A DNA stretch of 64,000 nt from Rhodococcus sp040643435 (GCF_040643435.1 NZ_JBEYUH010000020.1:14681-78680); one strand, 5' to 3'. Shown: positions 43,930 through 53,307, numbered from the stretch's first letter. Notes: generated from the sequence alone by a model not told the origin. Numbers and translations: made by a program.

Positions 43930-45393
43930 TCAACCGATACGACGAGCGGCGTGGGCACCCGCGATGCGGCCGAACACGAACGCATCGGCAATGTGGAAAC
44001 CGCCGTCCTTGGCCCAACTGAACGTCGAGCTCACCGTGCCCGCGGCATAGAGGCCCTCGATGACTGTGCCGTCTGTGGCGAGGACGCGGGCGTGTTCGTC
44101 GCGCCGAGGCCCGCCATTGGTCCACGCCAGCATCGGTCCGCTGCGGTAGGCGTAGAAGGGCGGTTCGAGGAGCGGCACCAGCGTGGGTGCGGAACGCCCG
44201 AAACGCTCGTCCACCCCCGCCGCACACGCAGCGTTGTACGCCGAGACGCTTTCTGCGAGGGCATCCGCGGGCAATCCTGTCGCCGCAGCAAGCTCTTCCA
44301 GCGTTTCACCGCGCTGTATCCAGCCCGCTTCGATCTCCGTCATATTGTCGGAGCTCCACCGATATCCCTTCATCAGCACGTTCCATCCGACCGGGAGGAC
44401 ATCGGCCGAACCGCTGATCGGACCGGCCGACCTGGTCTTCTCGTCGAATACGACCCACATGGGGCGATGCGGATGCAGAACGTACTGCCCGTCGATCAAC
44501 GCCTGTCCGTGCCCCGACGGAACGAACTCGTCCACGAAGCGGTGGCCTGTTTCGTCGACCCAGATCACCCCGCGTGAATGGATGAACATCGCGAAGTAGC
44601 CGTGCCGGGAGGACGGGTCGGTGATGCCGTTGACCGCCATCATGTTGTCCATGTGCCACAGATCCGCCCCGACCTCCTGTGCCATACGGAGACCGTCGCC
44701 GGTTGCGGCCGTGCTTCCCCACACCGGTACGTCCTCGAGTCCGAGATGAGTGCGTACCAGTTCCTGGTTGCCTTCGAAGCCGCCGGTGGCGAGCACGACG
44801 CCGCGCCCGGCGGTGATTCGTCCACCGCCGGCGGTGACGACGCCGGTCACGGTACCTGTTGCAGAATCGGTCGTCAGACGCGTTGCGGGCGTCTCGTGCC
44901 GCACATCGATTCCGCGATCGCGCAATGCTTTCTCCAGGACCGCGAAGAGCCGTCCGTGGCCCAGTACCCCTTCTACGCAATGCAATCCGCCGTAACAGTC
45001 ACTTCCCGGCAACTCGGGGTATTCCGCTCCGGCCGAGTTGTAGTGGCCGTGCGGCCCCACATCTGCGCCGAGAGAGGACACCCACGCGGACACCTGGCGG
45101 GTTCCGTGGGACCACGCTTCGACGATGGGCTCGGGGAGTGCCCGGTCGCCGCACAGCGCCCGGAGATACACAGCCGCGCGTTCGGGATCGTCGTGGTGGA
45201 ACCATCCACCGCCCGACACGCGCGTATTGCCGCCGGCTTCGTCGGCCCCGGACTTCTCCAGCACGACCACCCGGGCGCCCGCATCGTGAGCGGCCAGTGC
45301 CGCGGCGCAACCGGCAGCACCCATTCCGACGATCACCACGTCCACCTGCTCGACATCGTCGCACTCGGTCCGGGGTTCGGGCTCTCGGGACAT
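43930..45393 (-). CDS. FAD-dependent oxidoreductase, fumarate reductase/KstD superfamily
   Basis: A 487-residue flavoprotein with VVIVGMGAAGCAAALAAHDAG and GGNTRVSGGGW at the FAD site and RGVVLATGGFEGN mid-protein. The C-terminal end (TVSSTFSWAKDGGFHIADAFVFGRIAG) differs from both the KstD (YxxxG) and Delta4 (YxS) signatures, so it is a third type of flavin dehydrogenase or reductase. The substrate is unknown; tricarballylate-dehydrogenase-like proteins are an alternative. ATG 45393 has AGGAGG upstream. It follows an HSL-type esterase gene by 114 bases, probably in one operon. Confidence 0.8.
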   Translation of the reverse strand: MSREPEPRTECDDVEQVDVVIVGMGAAGCAAALAAHDAGARVVVLEKSGADEAGGNTRVSGGGWFHHDDPERAAVYLRALCGDRALPEPIVEAWSHGTRQVSAWVSSLGADVGPHGHYNSAGAEYPELPGSDCYGGLHCVEGVLGHGRLFAVLEKALRDRGIDVRHETPATRLTTDSATGTVTGVVTAGGGRITAGRGVVLATGGFEGNQELVRTHLGLEDVPVWGSTAATGDGLRMAQEVGADLWHMDNMMAVNGITDPSSRHGYFAMFIHSRGVIWVDETGHRFVDEFVPSGHGQALIDGQYVLHPHRPMWVVFDEKTRSAGPISGSADVLPVGWNVLMKGYRWSSDNMTEIEAGWIQRGETLEELAAATGLPADALAESVSAYNAACAAGVDERFGRSAPTLVPLLEPPFYAYRSGPMLAWTNGGPRRDEHARVLATDGTVIEGLYAAGTVSSTFSWAKDGGFHIADAFVFGRIAGAHAARRIG

Positions 45394-45507
45394 CGTCGCC
45401 TCCTGGGGCGTCTACGAGCGAGCCGGGTTGCGCCGCTCGCGGAAAAGCTACGAGGCGGTTCGGAATTCCCGCACGGCTACTGTCTGCTCACCGGGAGGAA
45501 ATCGAAG

Positions 45508-46482
45508 TCAGGCGAGGTGAGCGAACCGTGCGGAGACCAAAGCGCCGACCTCCGTCATCGCCGCCCTCGCCCGCGCGAGAGCATGGGTCTGCATGAAGAA
45601 GCCGTGCCCGACCCCCGGATACAGGATGATCGCCGTCGACACTCCTGCCTCCTGCAACCGTCGCCCGTAATCCTCCACTCCGTCCCGCAACGGGTCGGCG
45701 TAGCCGCAGATCACGATCGCAGGTGGAAGATCGGTGAGGTCCGTTGCCAGGGCGGGCGTCCCGTACTCGTCGTCGGTGCTCGGGTCATCGCCCAGATACA
45801 ACGACTTCATCCAGTCGATGTCCTCGGCCCGGAGGAACGGGCTGTCGCCGAATCGGCGCATGGACGGCCGATCGCACCGGCGCTCGAGGCCGGGATATAC
45901 CAGTACCTGCTGAGCGATCCGGGGGCCTCCTTCGTTACGGACTCGCAGTGCCGTGGCCGCGGCCAATCCGCCTCCGGCACTGTCTCCGCCCACCCCGATA
46001 CGGTCCGGATCCAGCCCCAGATCGTGAGCATTGTCGTGTGCCCACCGGAGCGCCGCCCAGGCTTCGTTGTGGGCCACGGGATAGCGGTGTTCGGGGGCCA
46101 GGCGGTAACCGACATTGATCACCACGGCAGCGGTCGATTCCGCGACCTCGCGGGCAAGACGGTCGAACGAGTCGAGGGTGCCCATGATCATGCCGCCGCC
46201 GTGGAACCAGACGAGTGCAGGCGCATTCTGTTCCGGCGCCGGGCGGGGGCGGTAGACGCGCACGGGAACGGGGCCGTGAGGGCCGGCGAACTCCATCGCC
46301 CGAACCGATCGCATGTCGGGGCCGGGGGGACGGACGATCGATTCGAGTGAGCGCCGGCCGGCCTCGACGCCGGCGTCTCGCAGGGAGCCACCACCGTACG
46401 AACGGATCGCCTCGACCAGTTTTCGGGCGTCCGGGTCGTAGACATCATCAGTTGCCGGCTCGGTGTCGTGGGCGGCAGCCAT
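45508..46482 (-). CDS. Alpha/beta hydrolase, HSL (hormone-sensitive lipase) family
   Basis: The 324-residue esterase has oxyanion motif HGGG (WFHGGGMIMG), nucleophile in GDSAGGG, Asp in GYADPLRDG and His in GVGHGFF. The YRLAPEHRYP signature is typical of family IV. It would cleave carboxylic esters such as steroid esters or side-chain esters, in the cytoplasm. ATG 46482 is preceded by GGAGGAA. It is divergent from a paralogue at 46690, with 207 bases between containing two operator copies. Confidence 0.9.
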   Translation of the reverse strand: MAAAHDTEPATDDVYDPDARKLVEAIRSYGGGSLRDAGVEAGRRSLESIVRPPGPDMRSVRAMEFAGPHGPVPVRVYRPRPAPEQNAPALVWFHGGGMIMGTLDSFDRLAREVAESTAAVVINVGYRLAPEHRYPVAHNEAWAALRWAHDNAHDLGLDPDRIGVGGDSAGGGLAAATALRVRNEGGPRIAQQVLVYPGLERRCDRPSMRRFGDSPFLRAEDIDWMKSLYLGDDPSTDDEYGTPALATDLTDLPPAIVICGYADPLRDGVEDYGRRLQEAGVSTAIILYPGVGHGFFMQTHALARARAAMTEVGALVSARFAHLA

Positions 46483-46546
46483 CGTGTCGATTCCTCCAAG
46501 CCTCGATCGGCAAGCGGCCGTAACCGCGGTGCGGGTACTGCCCGTC

Positions 46547-46659
46547 ATCGTCGCGCCGAAAGCTGTCCGATCGAAGGCCTTGTCCCACTGAGCGTGACGC
46601 CTTTGCTCGACCGCTGGCCGGGAGATCGGGTTCCGGACTCTCTGCCCCGGACTTAGCGT
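46547..46659. promoter_or_regulatory. Two regulon operators between divergent HSL genes
   Basis: Towards the plus-strand gene: GACCGCTGGCCGGGA (46609-46623), 30 bases, TAGCGT (46654-46659). Towards the minus-strand gene: TCACGCTCAGTGGGA (46597-46583), 30 bases, GACGAT (46552-46547). Each direction has its own degenerate site at the same spacing. Confidence 0.65.
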
Positions 46660-46689
46660 GGCCGCACGCATCACATTGAGGAGATTCAC

Positions 46690-47610
46690 ATGTCATTGCA
46701 TCCTGAAGTCGAGTCCATGCTGAAGGTCCTCGACGCGGGCTTTCCGGATGTCACCACGGTTCCACCTCCGGAACTCCGCGAACTCATCCGCAGCCGTCGC
46801 GCGCCGCTCCAGCACCTGCCCGCCATGCGGGATGTACGCGATGTCACGATCGACGGGCCTGGCGGAGACCTCGCGCTGCGAATCTATCGACCCCACCACT
46901 CCGGTCCCGAGCTCCCCGTCGTGGTCTTCGCCCACGGTGGCGGTTTCGTGTTCTGCGATCTCGACAGCCACGACGAGTTCTGTCGTTCGATGGCGGAGGG
47001 GGTCGGCGTCGTCGTCGTGTCCGTCGACTACCGGCTTGCACCGGAGCACCGCGCCCCGGCGGCGCACGAGGACATGTACGCAGCGCTCGAATGGACGGCT
47101 GCCAATGCCGCTACGTACGGCGGTGATCCGTCGCGCATCGTGGTGGCAGGTGACAGCGCCGGTGGAAACCTGGCAGCGACCGTTGCCATCGCGGCGCGCG
47201 ACAACCAGGGACCGGCGCTGATCGGTCAAGCCTTGTTCTATCCGGTCATCGATGACGATTTCGACACCGAGTCGTACCGGATGTACGGGACGGGGTACTA
47301 CAACACCACCAAGGCGATGAAGTGGTACTGGGAGCAGTACGCGCCGGCCGGGAGGGAGGATCCCCGAGTGATCCCCACGCGGGCCGGCTCGCTCGCCGAA
47401 CTGCCGCCTGCGGTCGTGGTGACCGCGGAACTCGATCCGCCGTGCTCGTCGGGTGACGACTACGCGCAACAACTCGCGGCGGCCGGAGTCGAAGTTCGGC
47501 ACCGCCGATTCGACGGTCTCTTCCACGGCTTCTTGACGTTTCCGTCGCTGTCCTTGACAGAGCCTGCACGGCAGGAGATCTGGAAGATGATGCGCTCACT
47601 GCTGGAGTGA
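46690..47610 (+). CDS. Alpha/beta hydrolase, HSL family
   Basis: The 306-residue family IV esterase has HGGGFVF, YRLAPEHRAP, nucleophile in GDSAGGN, Asp in TAELDPPCSSG and His in GLFHGFL. ATG 46690 is preceded by GAGGAG. It is a paralogue of the divergent hydrolase; the N-terminal caps differ, so the two probably accept different esters. A terminator follows. Confidence 0.9.
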   Translation: MSLHPEVESMLKVLDAGFPDVTTVPPPELRELIRSRRAPLQHLPAMRDVRDVTIDGPGGDLALRIYRPHHSGPELPVVVFAHGGGFVFCDLDSHDEFCRSMAEGVGVVVVSVDYRLAPEHRAPAAHEDMYAALEWTAANAATYGGDPSRIVVAGDSAGGNLAATVAIAARDNQGPALIGQALFYPVIDDDFDTESYRMYGTGYYNTTKAMKWYWEQYAPAGREDPRVIPTRAGSLAELPPAVVVTAELDPPCSSGDDYAQQLAAAGVEVRHRRFDGLFHGFLTFPSLSLTEPARQEIWKMMRSLLE

Positions 47611-47631
47611 GGTCACTCTGCTGAGGACGAG

Positions 47632-47658
47632 CCCCGGACCGCTGCCGACGGTCCGGGG
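47632..47658. terminator. Bidirectional terminator
   Basis: A 10-base-pair stem CCCCGGACCG/CGGTCCGGGG with a 7-base loop, between convergent genes. Confidence 0.75.
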
Positions 47659-47682
47659 TACTTCGTCGTCATTCGGCGGTTC

Positions 47683-48324
47683 CTACTCGATCGCGATGTC
47701 GTCCACAGCGCAGAAGGTGTGGCACACCCGATCGCGGACAATGACTTCCGGGCATTCCGGGTCGAACCAGCGATCGACGATGCTCCAGTGAACCGGATGA
47801 TTCAGGTACTGGCCCATCAAAGCGTCGTGATCGGTGAACTCCTGCTCCCACACGTGCGTCCATCGGGTACGGCCCACCGAATCGGCTACCCGGCTCAGGC
47901 GCCAGGCGACGATCGAGGGGATGTATCCCGGCATCTTCAACAGGTCGCCTTCGAATTCCTCGACGGCTTCGACGGGGCTGCAGGGGTCCACTCGCACCAG
48001 TAGCACCCGGTAGACCGTGCCAGGCTCGTCCGGGCGAGTGTGTGCGGGAGGGGCGTGATAGCCGACTCCGTCCACATATGCCGCGAGCGGTGTGTCGAGG
48101 GCGGCGTCGAAACGGCCGGTGTTGCGAGCGGCGATGTCCGAGGACGGAAAGCGTAGGTGGACCAGGACATCGCCACCGTTGATCACGCCGGGCAGGGTGG
48201 GAGCGACGAAGTGCCCGACCGTGTCGAGTCCCTTGGCGGCGATTCGAACGGTTTCGGTGTACTCGGCGCGGTCCGAAGCGCTTGCGGACTCGTCGAAGTG
48301 CACGACTCTGACCACGTTATACAT
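47683..48324 (-). CDS. Two-domain dimeric alpha/beta-barrel (Dabb/EthD-like) protein
   Basis: A 213-residue protein with two ferredoxin-like halves: residues 1-100 (MYNVVRVVHFDES start) and ~105-213 (VYRVLLVRVDP, then DHDALMGQYLNHPVHWSIV). This fold is used by stress-responsive Dabb proteins and EthD. ATG 48324 was preferred over 48342 because GAAGGAC lies before it; it overlaps the preceding gene's 3' end by eight bases. Cotranscribed with a similar small protein. The function is unknown; cyclase or isomerase-like roles occur in the fold. Confidence 0.72.
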   Translation of the reverse strand: MYNVVRVVHFDESASASDRAEYTETVRIAAKGLDTVGHFVAPTLPGVINGGDVLVHLRFPSSDIAARNTGRFDAALDTPLAAYVDGVGYHAPPAHTRPDEPGTVYRVLLVRVDPCSPVEAVEEFEGDLLKMPGYIPSIVAWRLSRVADSVGRTRWTHVWEQEFTDHDALMGQYLNHPVHWSIVDRWFDPECPEVIVRDRVCHTFCAVDDIAIE

Positions 48325-48664
48325 CGGCAAGTCCTTCGACATCGGCGGCCTGCGCGGCCATCGTTCGCGAGCGTTCGGTGATGTATTCGGTCATATCCGA
48401 CCACCACCGTCCGAGTTCGGGATCTCGCCGTCCCTGTCGAGTCATGTCCCACCACGATCTCACGCCTTCGACCGACCACGTGATGGTGACGACGTTGGCT
48501 TCGTCGTCGGACCAGAGTGGAGGGCTGACGAGAATCCGGTCGAGTGTCATACCTCGTTCACGTCCCCCCGGTACATATTCGGCGATATATCTGTCGACGA
48601 ACGTACGTGCACATCCCGGCTTCGTGACCACACGGTCGACCACGAAGATCTTCTCGGCTGTCAT
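48317..48664 (-). CDS. Small dimeric alpha/beta-barrel (NIPSNAP/ABM-like) protein
   Basis: A 115-residue single ferredoxin-like domain (KIFVVDRVVTKPGCARTFV, then NVVTITWSVEGVRSWWDM). The message appears leaderless, because the -10 TAGGGT ends only six bases before the ATG. It overlaps the start of the two-domain relative downstream. The function is unknown; its place behind a strong copy of the operator ties it to the catabolic regulon. Confidence 0.75.
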   Translation of the reverse strand: MTAEKIFVVDRVVTKPGCARTFVDRYIAEYVPGGRERGMTLDRILVSPPLWSDDEANVVTITWSVEGVRSWWDMTRQGRRDPELGRWWSDMTEYITERSRTMAAQAADVEGLADV

Positions 48665-48670
48665 ACCGGA

Positions 48671-48722
48671 ACCCTACGGCCGGCAGGGTATTTCCAGGAG
48701 GGCTGCATCCCGCTTCGCGGGA
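48671..48722 (-). promoter_or_regulatory. Regulon operator and -10 for the alpha/beta-barrel pair
   Basis: On the minus strand TCCCGCGAAGCGGGA (48722-48708, perfect), 31 bases, then TAGGGT (48676-48671), six bases before the ATG. Confidence 0.78.
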
Positions 48723-48743
48723 GGGTTTTCCTGATAGAAACAA

Positions 48744-48774
48744 GCAGGCCCACACGATTTTCGTGTGGGCCTGC
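48744..48774. terminator. Terminator after kshA
   Basis: A perfect 14-base-pair stem (GCAGGCCCACACGA and its complement) with a 3-base loop, between kshA and the alpha/beta-barrel operon. Confidence 0.85.
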
Positions 48775-48851
48775 CGTGAATGAGCCGTGCCTGTCGAATT
48801 GCGTCCGGCCGGCACCGCCGGTAACGCAGCTGTGCTACGGCGACGCGATTC

Positions 48852-50018
48852 TCACAGGTTCGCGTCGATTCGGTCCGTGCTCGCTCGGGCCATGTTCTCC
48901 TCGACCTCTTTCTGCCAACTCGACACAGCTCGGCTCGTGTCGATTTCGAACTCGAATCGCCTCGTCATGTCCGGCGTGACGTCTTCGACATCGACGTAGA
49001 ACTGCTTGTACCAGCGGCGGAGCTGGTAGACCGGGCCGTCCTCCTCGGACAACAGCGGGTTGTCGATCGGCGCCTTGTTCTTCCAGATCTCGACGTCCTG
49101 TTCGAACCCGATCTCCACGCCTGCCGCGAACTGTGCGGCCATCTCGTTGGCTTCGGCATCGCTCAGGCCCGGCAACTTCTTCACCATCGCGCCGTATTGC
49201 AGGACGAAGGAGTTTTCCGACACCGGATAATGGCAATTGATGAGGACGGTTTCGATCTTCTGGCCGCTCGACTCGTTCTCGAGCCAGTCGATCATGTACG
49301 AGGGCCCGAAGTACGACGCGTACGACTTGTTGGGGATATCCGGGTTTCCGTAGTTGGTCCCGAGTTCCATGTCCTGGCGGCCCTTCGAATGCATGGTCTG
49401 GGTCGCGACATGACCCTCGAAAATGTTCTTGAAGAACACGGGGAACGCGTAATGGACGTAGAAGAAATGCGCCATGTCGACGACGTTGTCGACGATCTCG
49501 CGGCAATGGGATCCCTCGATGAGGATGGAATTCCATGTCCAGTCCGACCATTCGGAGGAGCCGACACCCTCGATCTCGGGGATCGTCACGTCGGGCGGAG
49601 GCGGATTGCCCTGCGGATCGTGCCAGACGAACAGCTGTCCGTTGCGTTCGAGCGTGAGCCACGCCCGAGTCTTCGCCAGCGGCGGCACACGGCGGGCGTA
49701 GGGAATCTCGGTACAGCGGCCGTTGCTGCCCCATCGCCAGTCGTGGAACGGACAGGCGACGGAGTCGCCCTTGATCGTTCCCTGGGCGAGATTGCCGCCC
49801 ATGTGCCGGCAGTACGCGTCGAGGACAGCGAGTTCCCCTTTGCCGGTCTCGAAAACGACCAGGCTGGTGCCGAATGCGTCCACCTGATGTGGCTTACCGT
49901 CCCGGAAGTTTCGTGCGAGTCCGAGGCAGTGCCACCCCCGAGCGAACCGGGCAGGCGGTGCTGCCGCCTCGATTTCGCGGATCTCCTCGTTCGTGTTCTC
50001 TGTTGTGCTCTGCGACAT
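48852..50018 (-). CDS. kshA: 3-ketosteroid 9alpha-monooxygenase, oxygenase subunit (KshA)
   Basis: The 388-residue Rieske oxygenase has a 2Fe-2S site Cys70-His72...Cys89-His92 (CRHMGG, CPFHDWRW) and mononuclear iron ligands His184 and His189 (DNVVDMAHFFYVHYAFP). Length and the GTNYGNPDIP and FGPSYMIDWLEN segments fit KshA. It hydroxylates C9 of 3-ketosteroids; with Delta1-dehydrogenation by KstD this opens ring B. The reductase KshB is not encoded in the window. ATG 50018 follows GGAGGA. It lies 108 bases after an MFS gene on the same strand and is probably cotranscribed with it. No KstR box was seen upstream. Confidence 0.88.
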   Translation of the reverse strand: MSQSTTENTNEEIREIEAAAPPARFARGWHCLGLARNFRDGKPHQVDAFGTSLVVFETGKGELAVLDAYCRHMGGNLAQGTIKGDSVACPFHDWRWGSNGRCTEIPYARRVPPLAKTRAWLTLERNGQLFVWHDPQGNPPPPDVTIPEIEGVGSSEWSDWTWNSILIEGSHCREIVDNVVDMAHFFYVHYAFPVFFKNIFEGHVATQTMHSKGRQDMELGTNYGNPDIPNKSYASYFGPSYMIDWLENESSGQKIETVLINCHYPVSENSFVLQYGAMVKKLPGLSDAEANEMAAQFAAGVEIGFEQDVEIWKNKAPIDNPLLSEEDGPVYQLRRWYKQFYVDVEDVTPDMTRRFEFEIDTSRAVSSWQKEVEENMARASTDRIDANL

Positions 50019-50126
50019 GGGTCCTCCAAGGGGTTGCAACTGTGGGGCGGGTATCGAGGTTGTGTGGTGAACGTGTCTTCTACGGTGGGCTCGTTCGATA
50101 CCGGAGTGCCGAACAGGGTTCGCTTC

Positions 50127-51620
50127 TCAGACTCTCGCTCCGGATAGGTCGGCGTCGTCCTCGTCACCGGTCGCGGGCGCGTCGACGTCACGTGCCGGTT
50201 GCGGGCGGCCGATGAACAAGCAGATCACCGCCACGATCAGCGAGCACAACACGAACCAGCCGACTGCCAGGTTGAGCGACGCCGCCGTCGGCATGGTCGT
50301 CTCCGGCACCGTCCACAGCGAGATCATGACCGACACGATGGCAACGCTGATGGCGGAGAATGCCTGTCGGGCGGTGGCCAGCACTCCGGTCGTGACGCTG
50401 GTGACGTCCTCCGGCACGGACTCGATGACGATCTTCGGATAACCGGTGTACGCGAAAGCTGTTGCGACCGCAGCAACGACGAAGACCGCGATCATGACCG
50501 GCAGCGACTTGTGGCCGACGAGAATCATGAGGTTGGCCACGGCGAACAGGGCGGCCCCGATGAAGAACGCGGTCCGCCCACCCCAGCGCCCTGCGACCAC
50601 GCCCGCTATCGGGGACACTGCGAATCCGACGATAGCCCCGATGCCGCCGATCAGACCCGCCACGGTCGCCGACATGCCGAGTCCGATCGGCAGGGAGGTC
50701 GGAGCCTGGAGGATCATCGGGGTGATGATCTGTACGGCCCCGATCGGGCCGAGAGCCAGGACGGCAACACCGATCAGGTTGAGAGTCATCCGCTTGGTGC
50801 CCAGTGCTCGGAGATTGACCAGAGGTTCTGCCACACGCAATTCCCATACGGTCCACACGCTCAGAATGGCGAGACCGCCGATGATGAGTCCGAGGACGCG
50901 GAAACTCGTCCAACCCCAGGCCGACCCCTGAGTGATGCCGTACAGGAGCGCGACGAGGCCCGGGGTGAGCAGTGCGGCGCCGAGATAGTCGAACCGGGGC
51001 AGTTCGCCGCGTGTATGGGTGCTCGGGAGCGCAAGAGCAGCCACCACAGATGCAACGATGGCCAGCACGGCCGCGAAAACGAAGATCATGTGCCAGTCGG
51101 CCACGTCGAGCAGGACTCCCGCGACGAAATATCCACCCGACCCGGCGAGCAGTGCCGCGCCGCTGATGTAGCCGACGGCGAGCGATACCTTGCCCGGCGG
51201 AAGTGCCTCCCGTGCAAGGCCGTAGCAGAGCGGTAGGATCGCGCCCGCGGCACCCTGGATGCCTCGGCCGGCGATGATCGCACCCATCGAATCACCGAAG
51301 ACGCTGACGGCCGAACCGAGGGTCGACACCATCATTGCGATGATCAGGATCTTCTTTCGTCCGTACAGGTCGCCGAGGCGCCCGCCGACAAGTGCGGTCG
51401 TCGCAGCGACGAGCATGAAGGCGGTCACTGCCCATCCGGTCGTCGAGGCCGGGGCATCGAAGATGTCACCGAACCGTGGCAGGGCTATGAAGATCATCCC
51501 GGCCTCGAAGGCGCTCACACATTCCGCCAGGACCAGGGCAGCGATGATGAAGGTCGTGGATCTGGTCGCTGCCTCACGGTCGAGGCGACCACCGGGCGGC
51601 GGGGTTGAGGGATCGGACAT
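50127..51620 (-). CDS. MFS transporter, DHA2 (14-helix) type
   Basis: The 497-residue permease has about 14 hydrophobic helices, motif A GGRLGDLYGRKK after helix 2 and RGIQGAAGAILPL in helix 4, typical of the DHA2 drug:H+ antiporter group. In this context it may move a steroid substrate or product rather than a drug; this is inference. ATG 51620 follows AGGAGGA. It heads the unit that continues into kshA and is divergent from the flavoprotein at 51844. Confidence 0.88.
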   Translation of the reverse strand: MSDPSTPPPGGRLDREAATRSTTFIIAALVLAECVSAFEAGMIFIALPRFGDIFDAPASTTGWAVTAFMLVAATTALVGGRLGDLYGRKKILIIAMMVSTLGSAVSVFGDSMGAIIAGRGIQGAAGAILPLCYGLAREALPPGKVSLAVGYISGAALLAGSGGYFVAGVLLDVADWHMIFVFAAVLAIVASVVAALALPSTHTRGELPRFDYLGAALLTPGLVALLYGITQGSAWGWTSFRVLGLIIGGLAILSVWTVWELRVAEPLVNLRALGTKRMTLNLIGVAVLALGPIGAVQIITPMILQAPTSLPIGLGMSATVAGLIGGIGAIVGFAVSPIAGVVAGRWGGRTAFFIGAALFAVANLMILVGHKSLPVMIAVFVVAAVATAFAYTGYPKIVIESVPEDVTSVTTGVLATARQAFSAISVAIVSVMISLWTVPETTMPTAASLNLAVGWFVLCSLIVAVICLFIGRPQPARDVDAPATGDEDDADLSGARV

Positions 51621-51719
51621 CCGTTGTCCTCCTGAGACGAGGCGAGGGTGGTTTCACCGCCCGCTGCGGCGAAACCTTCGTTCTCGGTCGGCTCATGCCG
51701 ATCGAACCGATTGGGGACG

Positions 51720-51808
51720 AGTGTCGGCGGTCACTGTCGTGGACGCCTTGCGCGTTGACCACTGAGCGGGAGATTCGGTCCTTTTCCGAAAGGTGACAGT
51801 GGGACAGT
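51720..51808. promoter_or_regulatory. Bidirectional regulon operator between MFS and Delta4-dehydrogenase-like gene
   Basis: GACCACTGAGCGGGA (51757-51771) has one perfect half. Plus direction: GACAGT 31 bases later (51803-51808). Minus direction: GACACT 31 bases away (51725-51720). Both -10 boxes begin with G instead of T. Confidence 0.6.
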
Positions 51809-51843
51809 GCTGCCCGTCGCACGTTGCCGCGAAGGAGAACGAC

Positions 51844-53307
51844 ATGCCCGACGAGTCCGTCCGTCCCGTACCCGAATCCGAGATCTCCGCGTGGGACTTC
51901 TCCGCCGACGTCGTCGTCGCCGGTTACGGAATCGCAGGAGTCGCGGCTGCCGTGGAAGCCGCGCGAGCAGGTGCCGACGTCCTCGTCCTCGAGCGATCCG
52001 GTGGTTGGGGCGGGGCAGCATCGATGGCCGGTGGATTCATCTACCTCGGGGGCGGAACACCGTTGCAGAAGGCGTGTGGCTTCGACGACACGGTTGAGAA
52101 CATGAAGACCTTCATGAAGGCTGCACTCGGTCCCGCTGTGGACGACGCGAAGATCGATGCGTACTGCGAAGGCAGCGTCGACCACTACAACTGGCTGGTC
52201 GAAGCCGGTGTGCCGTTCAAGGAGGAGTTCTGGGGCGAGCCCGGCTGGGAGCCGGCGCACGACGAAGGGCTGATGTACTCCGGGGGAGAGAATGCCGCAC
52301 CCTTCGCGGATGTGATTCCTCCTGCGCCGCGGGGACATCTACCCAAGATGGACAACAAGAAGACCGGTGAACGCGGGGGCGGCTACATGCTGATGAAGCC
52401 CCTCGTCGAAACAGCAGAAAAGCTGGGAGTGAAAGCGGAATACGACATCCGGGTCCTGACAGTGGTCGTGAACGACGACGGCCGCGTCGTGGGTGTGGTC
52501 GCGCGCAGGTACGGCAGGACGATTGCCATCCGCGCCAACCGCGGCGTCGTGCTCGCGATGGGAAGTTTGGCATTCGACGAGGAGATGGTGCGTGATTACG
52601 TGCCGGCCCTCCTCGGGCGTCCGGGATCTGCTGTCGACGCTCACGACGGTCGGGCGATCCGGATCGGACAAGCGCTCGGTGCTGCGACCGCACACATGGA
52701 CGCTGCGGAGGTCGCCGTCCACACCTCACCTCGGCTCATGGTCCGAGGAATCATCGTCAATGCGCACGGTCAACGATTCATCACCGAGGACACCTACCCG
52801 GGCAGAATCGGACAGGCGATGTTGTTCCACCAGAACAACGAGGCATTTCTGATCATCGACCAGCAGACACACGACGAAGTAATGGGTCCGGGATCGGCGG
52901 GTCTGCAACCGACGTGGGTCTGCGAATCCGCCGCCGAACTCGAGGCGGAGATGGGACTACCTGCCGGAGCACTGACTTCTACGGTGAACCTCTACAACAC
53001 GCACGCTGAGAGCGGATCCGACCCGATGTTCTCCAAGAATGAGAAATGGGTGAGGCCCATCGGAACTCCGATTGCCGCCTTCGATCTGCGCGGTATGACC
53101 AGTGGCTTTCCGTTGGGAGGATTGAAGACGACGGTGGATTCGGAAGTCCTCCATGTTTCGGGGGAGAGGATCCAGGGGCTGTTCGCGGCCGGGCGGTGCA
53201 CAGCCGGTGTCTGCGCCGGAGGATACGCCAGCGGTGCGAGCCTCGGTGACGGCAGCTTCTTCGGGCGACGAGCTGGAAAAGCCGCAGCAGCAAGCGATCA
53301 GGGGTAA
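51844..53307 (+). CDS. FAD-dependent 3-ketosteroid Delta4-(5alpha)-dehydrogenase-like protein
   Basis: The 487-residue paralogue of the flavoprotein at 29939-31420 shares GGFIYLGGGTPLQKACGF, ITEDTYPGRIGQ and the end GGYASGASLGDGSFFGRRAG. The Y-A-S triplet matches the Tyr466/Ser468 pair and EDTYPG the third Tyr of the structurally known Rhodococcus enzyme as I recall it. It would act on the C4-C5 bond of 5alpha-3-ketosteroids. ATG 51844 follows AAGGAGAA. Two such genes in one cluster suggest different substrates or opposite physiological directions. Confidence 0.72.
   Translation: MPDESVRPVPESEISAWDFSADVVVAGYGIAGVAAAVEAARAGADVLVLERSGGWGGAASMAGGFIYLGGGTPLQKACGFDDTVENMKTFMKAALGPAVDDAKIDAYCEGSVDHYNWLVEAGVPFKEEFWGEPGWEPAHDEGLMYSGGENAAPFADVIPPAPRGHLPKMDNKKTGERGGGYMLMKPLVETAEKLGVKAEYDIRVLTVVVNDDGRVVGVVARRYGRTIAIRANRGVVLAMGSLAFDEEMVRDYVPALLGRPGSAVDAHDGRAIRIGQALGAATAHMDAAEVAVHTSPRLMVRGIIVNAHGQRFITEDTYPGRIGQAMLFHQNNEAFLIIDQQTHDEVMGPGSAGLQPTWVCESAAELEAEMGLPAGALTSTVNLYNTHAESGSDPMFSKNEKWVRPIGTPIAAFDLRGMTSGFPLGGLKTTVDSEVLHVSGERIQGLFAAGRCTAGVCAGGYASGASLGDGSFFGRRAGKAAAASDQG

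Noticed and set aside
45394..45507. Regulon operator directly before the flavoprotein at 43930-45393
   Set aside because: No TCCCG-N5-CGGGA-like sequence with a spaced -10; the gene is better explained as second in an operon with the esterase upstream.
50019..50126. KstR or KstR2 box upstream of kshA
   Set aside because: No AAC-N2-GTT palindrome or CAAG-N2-CTTG repeat is present; only a partial GAACGTGTC. The gene is more likely read through from the MFS promoter.
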